Assembly: GCF_003261575.2 (NCBI RefSeq)
Contig: NZ_CP036175.1
Coordinates: 4,154,001 to 4,218,000 of the forward strand
Direction of reading: 5' to 3'
DNA from: Klebsiella huaxiensis
GTDB lineage: Bacteria > Pseudomonadota > Gammaproteobacteria > Enterobacterales > Enterobacteriaceae
Length of the DNA stretch: 64,000 nucleotides
The first letter of the stretch is position 1. Every line of letters begins with the position of its first letter. The position numbers were made by a program, and so were the translations under genes. Positions 1 through 7,719 of this stretch are shown piece after piece. The notes below the pieces were generated by a model that had not been told where the DNA came from, ran no database searches, and saw only the letters and a list, made by a program, of their open reading frames with translations.

Positions 1-137
1 CCGGAGGTACCAAACTTCACCGCATGTTCCGCATTGCCCACTTCTGGCTTCAGCACATAGTACTGGGCGGTCAGCTGGGCGACGTTAATCAAATCACTCT
101 GTTGCGCAGGTTGACCTGCGCGCTTATCGATTGCCAT
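1..137 (-). CDS. pgm: phosphoglucomutase, N-terminal part (gene runs off the window)
   Basis: The first 45 codons of a minus-strand gene are present, starting at the ATG at 137 (MAIDKRAGQPAQQ) and reading KFGTSG at the window edge. This matches the N-terminus I recall for enterobacterial phosphoglucomutase, which interconverts glucose-1-phosphate and glucose-6-phosphate in the cytoplasm. It lies 32 bases downstream of seqA on the same strand, the usual seqA-pgm operon. The catalytic serine region is outside the window, so only the N-terminal identity can be judged. Confidence 0.93.
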   Translation of the reverse strand, partial: MAIDKRAGQPAQQSDLINVAQLTAQYYVLKPEVGNAEHAVKFGTS

Positions 138-169
138 TGCCTGATCCTTCTGGTGCAAAAGTTAAATGA

Positions 170-718
170 CTAGATCGTACCGCAAACCTTTTCGATCAAT
201 TCAGCAGGGAACTGCATTGACTGCATGATATGTTCAATCATGCTGCATTTGCGGCCGGTATTGGTATTTGTAATAACCCACCACGGCGTGCCCGGAACCT
301 GCTTAGGTTTTGTCTGATTACCATTTTTCTGTAGCGTCCGCTCATCTTCAGCGAAATAGACGCGAGTGCGCCCATGCAGAGACTCGGTCGCCTCGGCAAA
401 CGCTTTACTGTCTAAGGAATAGAGGGTAGTCAGAACCAGCATGAAACGGTTTACCGCGCGTTTTTGTTCGGCGTACTCATCAGATAGCAGCAGCTCGCGC
501 ATGGCGCGGACTTTATCCTTCAGAGGATTGGCGGGTTTCACTTCAACGACAGGCGTTGGCGCCGGAGCCGGAACGACTTTCGCTACCGGTGCGGCAGGCT
601 GGGAAACGGCGGAAAACTTCAACATGCGCCGTAAAATGTCGGATGCACTCTCGCCAATATGCTTGGTGTGGCTGGCAATATAGCTATAGAGTTCATCATC
701 AACTTCAATTGTTTTCAT
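170..718 (-). CDS. seqA: SeqA, negative modulator of replication initiation
   Basis: 182 residues, starting MKTIEVDDELYSYIASHT; the frame stays open upstream but 718 gives the usual family length (181 in E. coli). Residues 1-35 form the oligomerisation domain. A Pro/Ala/Val-rich linker follows at about 38-68, then the C-terminal domain (about 70-182) that binds hemimethylated GATC sites. By family knowledge SeqA sequesters newly replicated oriC and delays re-initiation. It is followed closely by pgm in the same direction and faces away from ybfF across a short divergent gap. Confidence 0.97.
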   Translation of the reverse strand: MKTIEVDDELYSYIASHTKHIGESASDILRRMLKFSAVSQPAAPVAKVVPAPAPTPVVEVKPANPLKDKVRAMRELLLSDEYAEQKRAVNRFMLVLTTLYSLDSKAFAEATESLHGRTRVYFAEDERTLQKNGNQTKPKQVPGTPWWVITNTNTGRKCSMIEHIMQSMQFPAELIEKVCGTI

Positions 719-901
719 CTTAATCCAGTACGATATCTTTTCTGAATACAAGTTGTCGGGATTATAAGGACAAATCCCAACCGCGGATAGCGTCAAACCA
801 GGATGGCGGTAAAACTCGGAAATCTTCCGGGTCTTGCAGCCGGATGGCAGAATGTCCAACATAATACCCTAACCCGACGGAGCGAAAAAAAGAACTTTGC
901 C

Positions 902-1675
902 ATGAAATTAAATAGCCGAGCGCAATCTGCACAGAATCCGCACAATAATCCCCCTATCGTCCTGGTCCATGGCCTTTTTGGCAGTCTGGATAACCTTGGG
1001 ATCCTCGCCCGCGATCTGGTCGCTGACTACGATATTTTACAGGTCGATATGCGAAATCACGGTCTTTCCCCGCGCGCGCCAGAGATGACCTATGCCGCGA
1101 TGGCTCAGGATTTGATTGATACTCTCAATGAATACCAAATAGAAAAAGCGACCTTTATTGGTCACTCAATGGGCGGTAAGGCGGTCATGGCGCTGAGCGC
1201 AATGGCCCCGGAGCGCATCGCTGGCCTGGTTGCGATTGATATTGCCCCTGTGGATTATCACGTTCGTCGCCATGATGAAATCTTCGCCGCCATCAATGCC
1301 GTGACCGACGCGGGTGCCGCAACGCGTCAACAGGCGGCAGCGGTGATGCGCGAACACCTCAATGAAGAAGGCGTGATTCAGTTTCTGCTGAAATCCTTTG
1401 TGGAAGGTCAGTGGCGGTTTAACGTGCCGGTATTGTGGGAGCAATATGACAATATCGTCGGCTGGCAAACCATCCCCGCCTGGCCGCATCCGGCGCAATT
1501 TATCCCCGGCGGTAACTCACCCTACGTAACCGATGCCTACCGTGAGGCTCTGCTGGCTCAATTCCCCCAGGCACGGGCCCATGTGATTGCCGGAGCCGGA
1601 CATTGGGTACATGCAGAAAAACCAGAGGCCGTTTTACGGGCTATACGCCGTTATTTGACCTCCATAGCCGCGTAA
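902..1675 (+). CDS. ybfF: YbfF, alpha/beta-hydrolase esterase
   Basis: 257 residues starting MKLNSRAQ. The frame is open further upstream, but this ATG gives the family length (254 in E. coli). The alpha/beta-hydrolase fold is supported by the oxyanion motif VLVHGLFGS (20-28), the nucleophile elbow GHSMGG (Ser89), a probable acid Asp113 and the catalytic His234 in GAGHWVH. YbfF is a cytosolic esterase acting on acyl-CoA and short esters in vitro; its physiological substrate is unclear. It diverges from seqA. Confidence 0.94.
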   Translation: MKLNSRAQSAQNPHNNPPIVLVHGLFGSLDNLGILARDLVADYDILQVDMRNHGLSPRAPEMTYAAMAQDLIDTLNEYQIEKATFIGHSMGGKAVMALSAMAPERIAGLVAIDIAPVDYHVRRHDEIFAAINAVTDAGAATRQQAAAVMREHLNEEGVIQFLLKSFVEGQWRFNVPVLWEQYDNIVGWQTIPAWPHPAQFIPGGNSPYVTDAYREALLAQFPQARAHVIAGAGHWVHAEKPEAVLRAIRRYLTSIAA

Positions 1676-1808
1676 CTGGCTAAAATCTGCCCGACCGCGC
1701 GGCAGAATGCCCGTGGTCGTTGGCGCAGCCCCTCGCCTGATGTATTATGGCGGGCTATCTGCGTCGGCTATGCCCGACAGCTTGTTTCCCCCGAAGTCAC
1801 TCTGAATC

Positions 1809-2102
1809 ATGGCAAAAGAACAAACGGACCGTACGACATTAGATTTGTTCGCAACCGAGCGTCGGCCGGGTAGACCGAAAACCAATCCGCTTTCACGCGA
1901 CGAACAGCTGCGTATCAACAAACGCAATCAGCTCAAGCGCGATAAAGTTCGCGGTTTGAAGCGCGTTGAGCTGAAGCTCAATGCCGATGCGGTTGATGCG
2001 CTCAATGAGCTGGCCGAAGCCCGCAACATGAACCGCAGCGATCTGATTGAAGAGATGCTGATGAACCAACTGGCGGCCCTGCGCAGCCAGGATAAAGCCT
2101 AA
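1809..2102 (+). CDS. ybfE: YbfE, small ribbon-helix-helix DNA-binding protein
   Basis: 97 residues, very basic N-terminal half (RRPGRPKTNPLSRDEQLR) followed by a ribbon-helix-helix-like segment at about 48-85 (LKRVELKLNADAVDALNELAE...NRSDLIEEML). In E. coli ybfE is reported as part of the LexA regulon. I looked for a LexA box in the 130 bases upstream and did not find a convincing one. Its target is unknown. It sits between ybfF and fldA, all on the plus strand. Confidence 0.9.
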   Translation: MAKEQTDRTTLDLFATERRPGRPKTNPLSRDEQLRINKRNQLKRDKVRGLKRVELKLNADAVDALNELAEARNMNRSDLIEEMLMNQLAALRSQDKA

Positions 2103-2252
2103 AACCCTCAAAAAATAAGCTTTCATGTAGCAGAGTGTGCAGTCGGGCGTGATTGCTGTTTCCGCGCCCTTCTCAGTTCTGCTATCATTGCCCCTATCTG
2201 TGGGCATTTAAGTCCCTACCACATCATTAAGTTTCAAGAGGTTATTTTACTC

Positions 2253-2783
2253 ATGGCAATCATCGGCATCTTTTTTGGCAGCGACACCGGCAACACCGAA
2301 AATATTGCAAAAATGATTCAAAAGCAGCTTGGTAAAGATGTTGCTGATGTGCGCGACATTGCCAAGAGCAGCAAAGAAGATCTGCAAGCTCACGATATTC
2401 TGCTGCTCGGCATCCCAACCTGGTACTACGGTGAAGCACAGTGTGACTGGGATGATTTCTTCCCGACGCTGGAAGAAGTCGATTTCAACGGCAAACTGGT
2501 CGCGCTGTTTGGCTGCGGCGATCAGGAAGACTACGCTGAATACTTCTGTGATGCGCTGGGTACCATTCGCGACATCATCGAACCCCGCGGCGCCACTATC
2601 GTTGGTCACTGGCCGACCGCTGGATATCATTTTGAAGCATCTAAAGGTCTGGCAGATGACGACCACTTCGTGGGTCTGGCCATCGACGAAGACCGTCAGC
2701 CAGAACTGACTAACGAACGCGTGGAAAAATGGGTAAAACAGATTTCTGAAGAGCTACACCTCGAAGAAATCAAGAATGCCTGA
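2253..2783 (+). CDS. fldA: flavodoxin I
   Basis: 176 residues, the usual long-chain flavodoxin length. The N-terminus MAIIGIFFGSDTGNTENIAK contains the FMN phosphate loop GSDTGNTE (9-16); the flavin-flanking aromatic loops PTWYYGE and FGCGDQEDY follow. It is a one-electron carrier that feeds the BioB, IspG/IspH, MetH and radical-SAM activation systems. A good Shine-Dalgarno (AAGAGGTTATTTTACTC) precedes the ATG. It lies upstream of fur in the same direction, the conserved fldA-fur arrangement. Confidence 0.98.
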   Translation: MAIIGIFFGSDTGNTENIAKMIQKQLGKDVADVRDIAKSSKEDLQAHDILLLGIPTWYYGEAQCDWDDFFPTLEEVDFNGKLVALFGCGDQEDYAEYFCDALGTIRDIIEPRGATIVGHWPTAGYHFEASKGLADDDHFVGLAIDEDRQPELTNERVEKWVKQISEELHLEEIKNA

Positions 2784-2993
2784 GTCTAAACGGCGTTATC
2801 GTCAGATTTCGCCGAATTAATAGATAAAAGCAATCAAAGTTATAGCTACAAGTTTTTAACTTTTAATCACATATCTGTACAATGTCCTCTGATTTAACGA
2901 GGTCACGTGAAGCACTTTGTAGCCAGTGCCTCGTTTTTGACAGCATACAAGGCCCGATGCTTGCAGTTTTCATTTCACCATGGCAGTTCTATA

Positions 2994-3038
2994 ATGAGAC
3001 GCATTACATCGGGTGATTCTCTGTATTACTTCCGTTGA
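2994..3038 (+). CDS. uof-like fur leader peptide, first half
   Basis: A 14-codon frame, MRRITSGDSLYYFR, starts at ATG 2994 and ends at TGA 3036-3038. Its start corresponds in position and first codons (MRRI) to uof, the 28-codon leader frame upstream of fur that I recall from E. coli, whose translation is coupled to fur and is the target of RyhB RNA. Here the frame stops at half that length, and the stop overlaps the start of a second short frame. No Shine-Dalgarno is obvious. Translation is inferred only. Confidence 0.45.
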   Translation: MRRITSGDSLYYFR

Positions 3039-3082
3039 TGGAAGTAGATCGTTTAGCAACAGGACAGATTCCGCATGACTGA
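3038..3082 (+). CDS. uof-like fur leader peptide, second half
   Basis: A 14-codon frame, MEVDRLATGQIPHD, starts at ATG 3038 within TGATG, overlapping the stop of the preceding 14-codon frame. It ends at TGA 3080-3082, overlapping the first bases of fur (ATG 3075). The C-terminal residues TGQIPHD equal the end of E. coli Uof as I recall it. The two short frames therefore look like one uof split in two by a frame change, with stop-start overlaps that could keep translation coupled into fur. Confidence 0.4.
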   Translation: MEVDRLATGQIPHD

Positions 3083-3527
3083 CAACAATACCGCATTAAA
3101 GAAGGCTGGCCTGAAAGTGACACTTCCGCGATTAAAAATCCTGGAAGTCCTGCAGGAACCGGATAACCATCATGTCAGTGCGGAAGACTTATATAAACGC
3201 CTGATTGATATGGGTGAAGAGATTGGTCTGGCAACCGTCTATCGCGTACTGAACCAGTTCGACGACGCCGGCATCGTCACCCGTCATAATTTCGAAGGTG
3301 GTAAATCCGTTTTCGAGCTAACGCAACAGCATCATCACGATCATCTGATTTGCCTTGATTGCGGCAAAGTGATCGAATTTAGCGATGACTCAATTGAAGC
3401 TCGTCAACGTGAGATTGCCTCCCGACACGGTATTCGCCTCACCAACCACAGCCTGTACCTGTACGGTCACTGTGCAGAAGGCGATTGCCGCGAAGATGAA
3501 CATGCCCACGACGCGGTGGAAAAGTAA
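3075..3527 (+). CDS. fur: Fur, ferric uptake regulator
   Basis: 150 residues. An N-terminal winged helix (1-82, with GLKVTLPRLKILEVLQ and the recognition region ATVYRVLNQF) is followed by a dimerisation domain with the metal cluster HHHDH (86-90), Cys93 and Cys96 in CLDCGK, and a His-rich tail. Fe(II)-Fur represses iron-uptake genes and ryhB. The start is preceded by AGGACAG and overlaps the short leader frame. A rho-independent terminator follows directly. Confidence 0.99.
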   Translation: MTDNNTALKKAGLKVTLPRLKILEVLQEPDNHHVSAEDLYKRLIDMGEEIGLATVYRVLNQFDDAGIVTRHNFEGGKSVFELTQQHHHDHLICLDCGKVIEFSDDSIEARQREIASRHGIRLTNHSLYLYGHCAEGDCREDEHAHDAVEK

Positions 3528-3549
3528 TTCCCCGTTGCGTAAGCAGCAA

Positions 3550-3577
3550 AAAGCCAACCTGACGGTTGGCTTTTTTT
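3550..3577 (+). terminator. rho-independent terminator of fur
   Basis: The arms AAGCCAACC and GGTTGGC enclose a short TGAC loop and are followed by seven T. It lies 23 bases past the fur stop and before the convergent chiQ 3' end. Confidence 0.88.
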
Positions 3578-3597
3578 ATGGCTACGAAAAGTAAAAA

Positions 3598-3930
3598 TCA
3601 GGGTTTCGTGTTGTTGCTACGAATCTCTTTCCAAATCTGGTCACAGCGCGACTGTACTGCCTGATCGTTACCGGTTTTACGCGCCTGGATACATTGCTGG
3701 TAATCCAGTACTCGCACGCTTTCCTGGGTGGCGAACTGCTGATGCTGCTTCTCTTGCTTCAGAACGTCTAATACGCTCTGGCAGGCTTCGACTTTATCTG
3801 GGTTACCTTCAGCAGTATTAATACAGGCGCTGTAGGCATCTTTTAACTTTGAATCCTCTTTCGGCGCTGGCGACTGCGTGCAGGCAACCAGACCTGCCGC
3901 CACAATGGCGACAAGCAATAGCTTCTTCAT
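3598..3930 (-). CDS. chiQ: ChiQ (YbfN) small lipoprotein
   Basis: 110 residues. The N-terminal lipoprotein signal MKKLLLVAIVAAGLVAC has a lipobox LVAC with Cys17. The mature part is charged and helical, with cysteines in SACINTAEG, EACQ, QQCIQ and SRCDQ that could form disulfides in the periplasm. It follows chiP by 47 bases on the same strand, forming the chiPQ operon for chitooligosaccharide uptake. Its function is not known; co-transcription with the chitoporin suggests an accessory envelope role. Confidence 0.9.
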   Translation of the reverse strand: MKKLLLVAIVAAGLVACTQSPAPKEDSKLKDAYSACINTAEGNPDKVEACQSVLDVLKQEKQHQQFATQESVRVLDYQQCIQARKTGNDQAVQSRCDQIWKEIRSNNTKP

Positions 3931-3977
3931 AATCGACCTCGGGAAATTGCGGCAGGATCACGCCCGCCGCACTGGCA

Positions 3978-5435
3978 TCAGAAAATGGTGAATGGAGCAA
4001 TAACCATGAACTTCACGTCGCGCTCATCCTGGAAGATGTTGCCGTAGCCGCCGCTCCAGCTTGGGATATCGGAGTGGTTGTCGTATTGAGTAAAGTGCAG
4101 TTTAAACAGCGTACCCTTCGCGCGTCCTTCCTGTACGGTGTACATCGCATCCAGGCTATAGGCTGACTCTTCCAGACGTTTGTCAGGGTTGTAGTAAGCA
4201 TCAGGAGAAGACATTTTTCCTGGTTTTGCATCCCATGCATAAACATAGGACGCGCCGAAGGCCCAACCCGGCATATTCCAGTTCTTCATGTCATACATCG
4301 CACCGAAGAACACCGCTTTTTCACCGTTGGCGTTGAAGTCAGAGCGGTTATCCCACCAGACATCCAGACGACCGTTAGATGAGGCGTAAGTCGGCGTCAT
4401 ACGCTGCAGGAAGTAGCCCTGCTGACCATCGGCTTTAACCCAGGTTCCTTCCAGGCGCAGGTCGAGAACATCAGCAACCTTATAGCCAAAGGTCAATGCC
4501 TGCAGCCAGGCGGTACCATCATAAATATCGTTCGCCCCGCCGTTGCTGACTTTATCGCGAGTACCGTAGAACTGGTAGCTGGTGGTTAGCGGCGTGCCTG
4601 CGACATCAAATTTGTAGCTGGCCTTAGCGAAATACTGGTCGATGTAACCCTGTGCCTGACCAAATGCAGCTTCCAGCACGAGGTCATTTTTAAAATCATA
4701 CTTGGCGCCGAGAGAGTGGAGATAATCAACCTTGGTTTTCTTGTCGTTCTGATAGAACTCATCCATCTCAATGTGCCACGGCGCTTTATATTCGTTTGTC
4801 CACATATAGGAGAAACTCAGCGCGCCCGCATCGCCGTAGTCAAAATTAGCACCGGCTTCAGCCCCCTGATAGGTACCCGGCATAAAGCTCCAGTGTGGAG
4901 CCAGCAAGGTTTGACCGGTAGGCTGGATATAGCCAGCACGCGCCCATGCCGGGCCAAATTTAAATTTGGCGGCTGCTTTGTACAGGCTGATCCCGCTCTT
5001 ATCACCGGAATAGTCTTCATCGTAAGTTTTATTGCGTGAGGAGAAAGCGATTTCGTTCGGGTGGCCGCTATCACCGCTTTCGCCCATTTCGATGGCAGTA
5101 AAGGCGGCGATATCAATACCGAACATGTCGGCAGCATAGCCAGACTGAAAATCCAGGTTGGCGTTCCAGGTGGAATGAGAAAGGTTCGTCTGATAAGACT
5201 TATAGTTAGGGTTTTTTTCCTTATACTTAGTGCCATCCGGGGCAACTCGATCTACCGTTGGATTCAGATCTTTACGGTCACGTTCACGCTGCCAGTAATA
5301 GATGCCGCCGGTTAACGTTGAATCATCAATGAACCCTTCGGCTTTCGCATCCGGTACCATTGCAAAACCTGACAGTGCTGTCACACCGGCGATAGCCAGC
5401 GCCAGCGTACTACGTTTGCCACTAAACGTACGCAT
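3978..5435 (-). CDS. chiP: ChiP chitoporin, outer-membrane chitooligosaccharide channel
   Basis: 485 residues of the OprD-like porin family: a signal peptide of about 33 residues ending DAKA, then alternating beta-strand segments and a terminal phenylalanine (VIAPFTIF), typical of outer-membrane proteins. Two in-frame ATGs lie six bases apart. I chose the downstream one (MRTFSGKRS) because the AAAGAGGA ribosome site is about 8 bases before it and only 2 before the other. Compared with the E. coli protein as I remember it (468), there is extra sequence near residues 55-75 after the WQRERDRKD motif. It heads the chiPQ operon and has NagC-type operators upstream. Confidence 0.95.
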   Translation of the reverse strand: MRTFSGKRSTLALAIAGVTALSGFAMVPDAKAEGFIDDSTLTGGIYYWQRERDRKDLNPTVDRVAPDGTKYKEKNPNYKSYQTNLSHSTWNANLDFQSGYAADMFGIDIAAFTAIEMGESGDSGHPNEIAFSSRNKTYDEDYSGDKSGISLYKAAAKFKFGPAWARAGYIQPTGQTLLAPHWSFMPGTYQGAEAGANFDYGDAGALSFSYMWTNEYKAPWHIEMDEFYQNDKKTKVDYLHSLGAKYDFKNDLVLEAAFGQAQGYIDQYFAKASYKFDVAGTPLTTSYQFYGTRDKVSNGGANDIYDGTAWLQALTFGYKVADVLDLRLEGTWVKADGQQGYFLQRMTPTYASSNGRLDVWWDNRSDFNANGEKAVFFGAMYDMKNWNMPGWAFGASYVYAWDAKPGKMSSPDAYYNPDKRLEESAYSLDAMYTVQEGRAKGTLFKLHFTQYDNHSDIPSWSGGYGNIFQDERDVKFMVIAPFTIF

Positions 5436-5455
5436 ATGCATATCCTCTTTGACTT
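5435..5455 (-). promoter_or_regulatory. chiP ribosome site, probable ChiX small-RNA target
   Basis: On the minus strand the leader reads GTCAAAGAGGATATGC. The segment CAAAGAGGAU is complementary to the seed of the ChiX (MicM) small RNA as known from E. coli and Salmonella, where ChiX covers this ribosome site and silences chiPQ unless chitobiose-operon RNA titrates it. The pairing is inferred from the conserved leader; chiX itself is not in this window. Confidence 0.6.
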
Positions 5456-5553
5456 TTTAAAAACGCAGTTACCAAGGGCAACTAGCGAAAAAAATAAAAT
5501 AAAACTGCTTAAAAAGTGGAGCGGTAAAATCCGCATAACCACTGGGTATAGAC

Positions 5554-5576
5554 TATTTTTCGTGACGCGAATTATC
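5554..5576. promoter_or_regulatory. NagC-type operator A, proximal to chiP
   Basis: The core TTCGTGACGCGAA (5559-5571) with AT-rich flanks has the form TTCG-NNN-CGCRAA, shared with the operator at nagE (9777) and with a second site at 5784. It lies about 125 bases upstream of the chiP start, and chiP is known to be NagC-repressed in E. coli. Confidence 0.65.
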
Positions 5577-5779
5577 AATCTCTTTCGATGATCAAAGATG
5601 AAGATTATGACAAAGCGCACATAATCTATGTCTTTTTGTTTCAGTCGTAGATGTCATGCATTTGACGTGGAAGTGCTTGCTATATCAGAAAAAATAGGCG
5701 TAATGAAAGCGATTACATGATTTTATAGAGGATGACCGGAGGGACAAATAGTTGTGATTATTACAATCTGTAAACAAGA

Positions 5780-5800
5780 TTAATTCGCATCGCGAAAATA
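5780..5800. promoter_or_regulatory. NagC-type operator B, distal to chiP
   Basis: The core TTCGCATCGCGAA (5784-5796) is a near-perfect dyad in an AT-rich context, matching the site at 5559 in form. The two cores are 225 bases apart. Paired NagC sites at nagE/nagB are known to form a repression loop; the same could occur here. Confidence 0.62.
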
Positions 5801-5828
5801 TGATAATTTAATCCCCTGATTCTGAAAT

Positions 5829-5857
5829 AAAAAAACGCCGCGATAAGCGGCGTTCTC
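5829..5857 (-). terminator. rho-independent terminator of glnS
   Basis: Read on the minus strand, AACGCCGC / GCGGCGTT arms enclose TTATC and are followed by a run of T. It lies just past the glnS stop at 5873. Confidence 0.88.
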
Positions 5858-5872
5858 AATAATGACGGTGAA

Positions 5873-7540
5873 CTACGCGCCGGCTTTCGCCCAGGTGTCG
5901 CGCAGACCAACGGTACGGTTAAATACCAAATTGGTTGCGGTTGCATAGCGGCTGTCGAGGCAGAAGTAACCTTCACGCTCGAACTGGTATGCTTTTTCAG
6001 GCTGCGCCTGCGCTAGGCTTGGTTCAGCAAAACCCTGCTTGATAATCAGCGATTCCGGGTTCATGACCGACAGAAAATCATCAGCAGCACCGGGATTTGG
6101 CACGCTGAACAGACGATCGTACAGACGAATCTCTACCGGCAGCGCATGCGCTGCGCTCACCCAGTGAATCACACCCTTCACCTTGCGGCCATCAGCCGGA
6201 TCTTTGCTCAGAGTGTCAGCATCGTAGGTACAGAAGATAGTGGTGATATTACCTTCCACGTCCTTCTCTACGCGCTCAGCTTTGATAACGTAAGCATTGC
6301 GCAGACGGACTTCTTTGCCCAGCACCAGACGCTTGTACTGCTTGTTCGCTTCTTCACGGAAATCCGCGCGATCGATCCAGATCTCGCCACTGAACGGTAC
6401 TTCACGGCTGCCCATCTCCGGTTTGCTCGGATGATTCGGCATAGTCACCATTTCGCTACCGCCCTGCGGATAGTTTTCGATAACCAGCTTAACCGGGTCG
6501 ATAACGGCCATCGCGCGCGGAGCGTTTTCGTTCAAATCCTCACGAATGCAGGATTCCAGCGAAGCGATTTCAATGGTGTTGTCTTGTTTGGTCACGCCGA
6601 TGCGTTTGCAGAACTCACGGATGGATTCAGCGGTGTAACCGCGACGACGCAGACCGGAGATCGTCGGCATACGCGGGTCATCCCAACCTTCAACGTGCTT
6701 CTCGGTCACCAGCTGATTCAGCTTGCGCTTAGACATCACGGTGTATTCGAGGTTAAGACGCGAGAATTCATACTGACGCGGATGCACGGGGATACTGATG
6801 TTATCCAGCACCCAATCGTACAAACGGCGGTTATCCTGGAACTCAAGAGTGCACAGGGAATGGGTAATCCCTTCCAGTGCATCGCTGATGCAGTGGGTGA
6901 AGTCGTACATCGGGTAGATGCACCACTTGCTTCCGGTCTGGTGGTGATCGGCGAACTTAATGCGATACAACACCGGATCGCGCATCACGATAAACGGAGA
7001 AGCCATATCGATTTTCGCGCGCAGGCAGGCTTTCCCCTCGGCAAAACCACCGGTACGCATTTTCTCAAACAGCGCCAGGTTCTCTTCCACGCTGCGATCG
7101 CGATACGGACTATTTTTACCCGGCTCTTTCAGGGTCCCGCGATATTCACGGATTTCTTCCGCCGACAGTTCATCAACGTAGGCCAGACCTTTATTGATCA
7201 ATTCAACCGCATACTGGTGCAGCTGATCGAAATAATCAGACGAGTAGCAAACATCTCCGGACCAGTGGAAACCTAACCACTGCACGTCGTTTTTAATCGA
7301 CTCAACGTACTCGATATCTTCCTTCACCGGGTTGGTGTCATCGAAACGCAGGTTGCATTGACCTTTGTAGTCCTGGGCGATACCAAAGTTCAGACAAATA
7401 GACTTCGCATGGCCAATGTGCAGATAACCATTCGGTTCCGGTGGAAAACGGGTATGAACAGTGGTGTGCTTACCAGTAGCCAGATCTTCATCGATTATCT
7501 GACGAATAAAGTTAGTCGGGCGGGCTTCTGCCTCACTCAT
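5873..7540 (-). CDS. glnS: glutaminyl-tRNA synthetase
   Basis: 555 residues, close to the E. coli length of 554. Class I synthetase: the nucleotide motif PNGYLHIGHAK includes HIGH at 41-44, and the second signature is VMSKRKL near 270. The C-terminal part (about 340-555) forms the two beta-barrel anticodon-recognition domains. It charges tRNA-Gln; four tRNA-Gln genes lie 9-10 kb away in this window. The start is supported by GAGGAAC eight bases upstream. It appears to be a single-gene unit with its own terminator. Confidence 0.98.
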   Translation of the reverse strand: MSEAEARPTNFIRQIIDEDLATGKHTTVHTRFPPEPNGYLHIGHAKSICLNFGIAQDYKGQCNLRFDDTNPVKEDIEYVESIKNDVQWLGFHWSGDVCYSSDYFDQLHQYAVELINKGLAYVDELSAEEIREYRGTLKEPGKNSPYRDRSVEENLALFEKMRTGGFAEGKACLRAKIDMASPFIVMRDPVLYRIKFADHHQTGSKWCIYPMYDFTHCISDALEGITHSLCTLEFQDNRRLYDWVLDNISIPVHPRQYEFSRLNLEYTVMSKRKLNQLVTEKHVEGWDDPRMPTISGLRRRGYTAESIREFCKRIGVTKQDNTIEIASLESCIREDLNENAPRAMAVIDPVKLVIENYPQGGSEMVTMPNHPSKPEMGSREVPFSGEIWIDRADFREEANKQYKRLVLGKEVRLRNAYVIKAERVEKDVEGNITTIFCTYDADTLSKDPADGRKVKGVIHWVSAAHALPVEIRLYDRLFSVPNPGAADDFLSVMNPESLIIKQGFAEPSLAQAQPEKAYQFEREGYFCLDSRYATATNLVFNRTVGLRDTWAKAGA

Positions 7541-7660
7541 CGCGGGTTCCTCAAAGCGTAAACAACGTATAACGGCGTATGATCTTATAAGCCGAAGAAG
7601 CTGACAACCTTTAGTTACGCAAAATAGGTATCAAACGGAAATATTGAGGTTATTTGCACT

Positions 7661-7694
7661 AAAAAAAAGCGGCGCAGATTTCGCTGCGCCGCTT
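7661..7694 (-). terminator. rho-independent terminator of nagE
   Basis: On the minus strand a GC-rich stem (AAGCGGCGCAG / CTGCGCCGCTT, small loop) is followed by eight T. It stands 26 bases past the nagE stop. Confidence 0.9.
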
Positions 7695-7719
7695 GAGGCA
7701 TAAACTCTACTCAGGAGCC

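Noticed and set aside
1680..1808. LexA box for ybfE
   Set aside because: E. coli ybfE is LexA-controlled, but no CTG-N10-CAG sequence of convincing quality was seen here.
6146..7276. Open frame of 376 codons opposite glnS
   Set aside because: Shadow of glnS; composition is His/Arg/Phe-rich with no recognisable motif.
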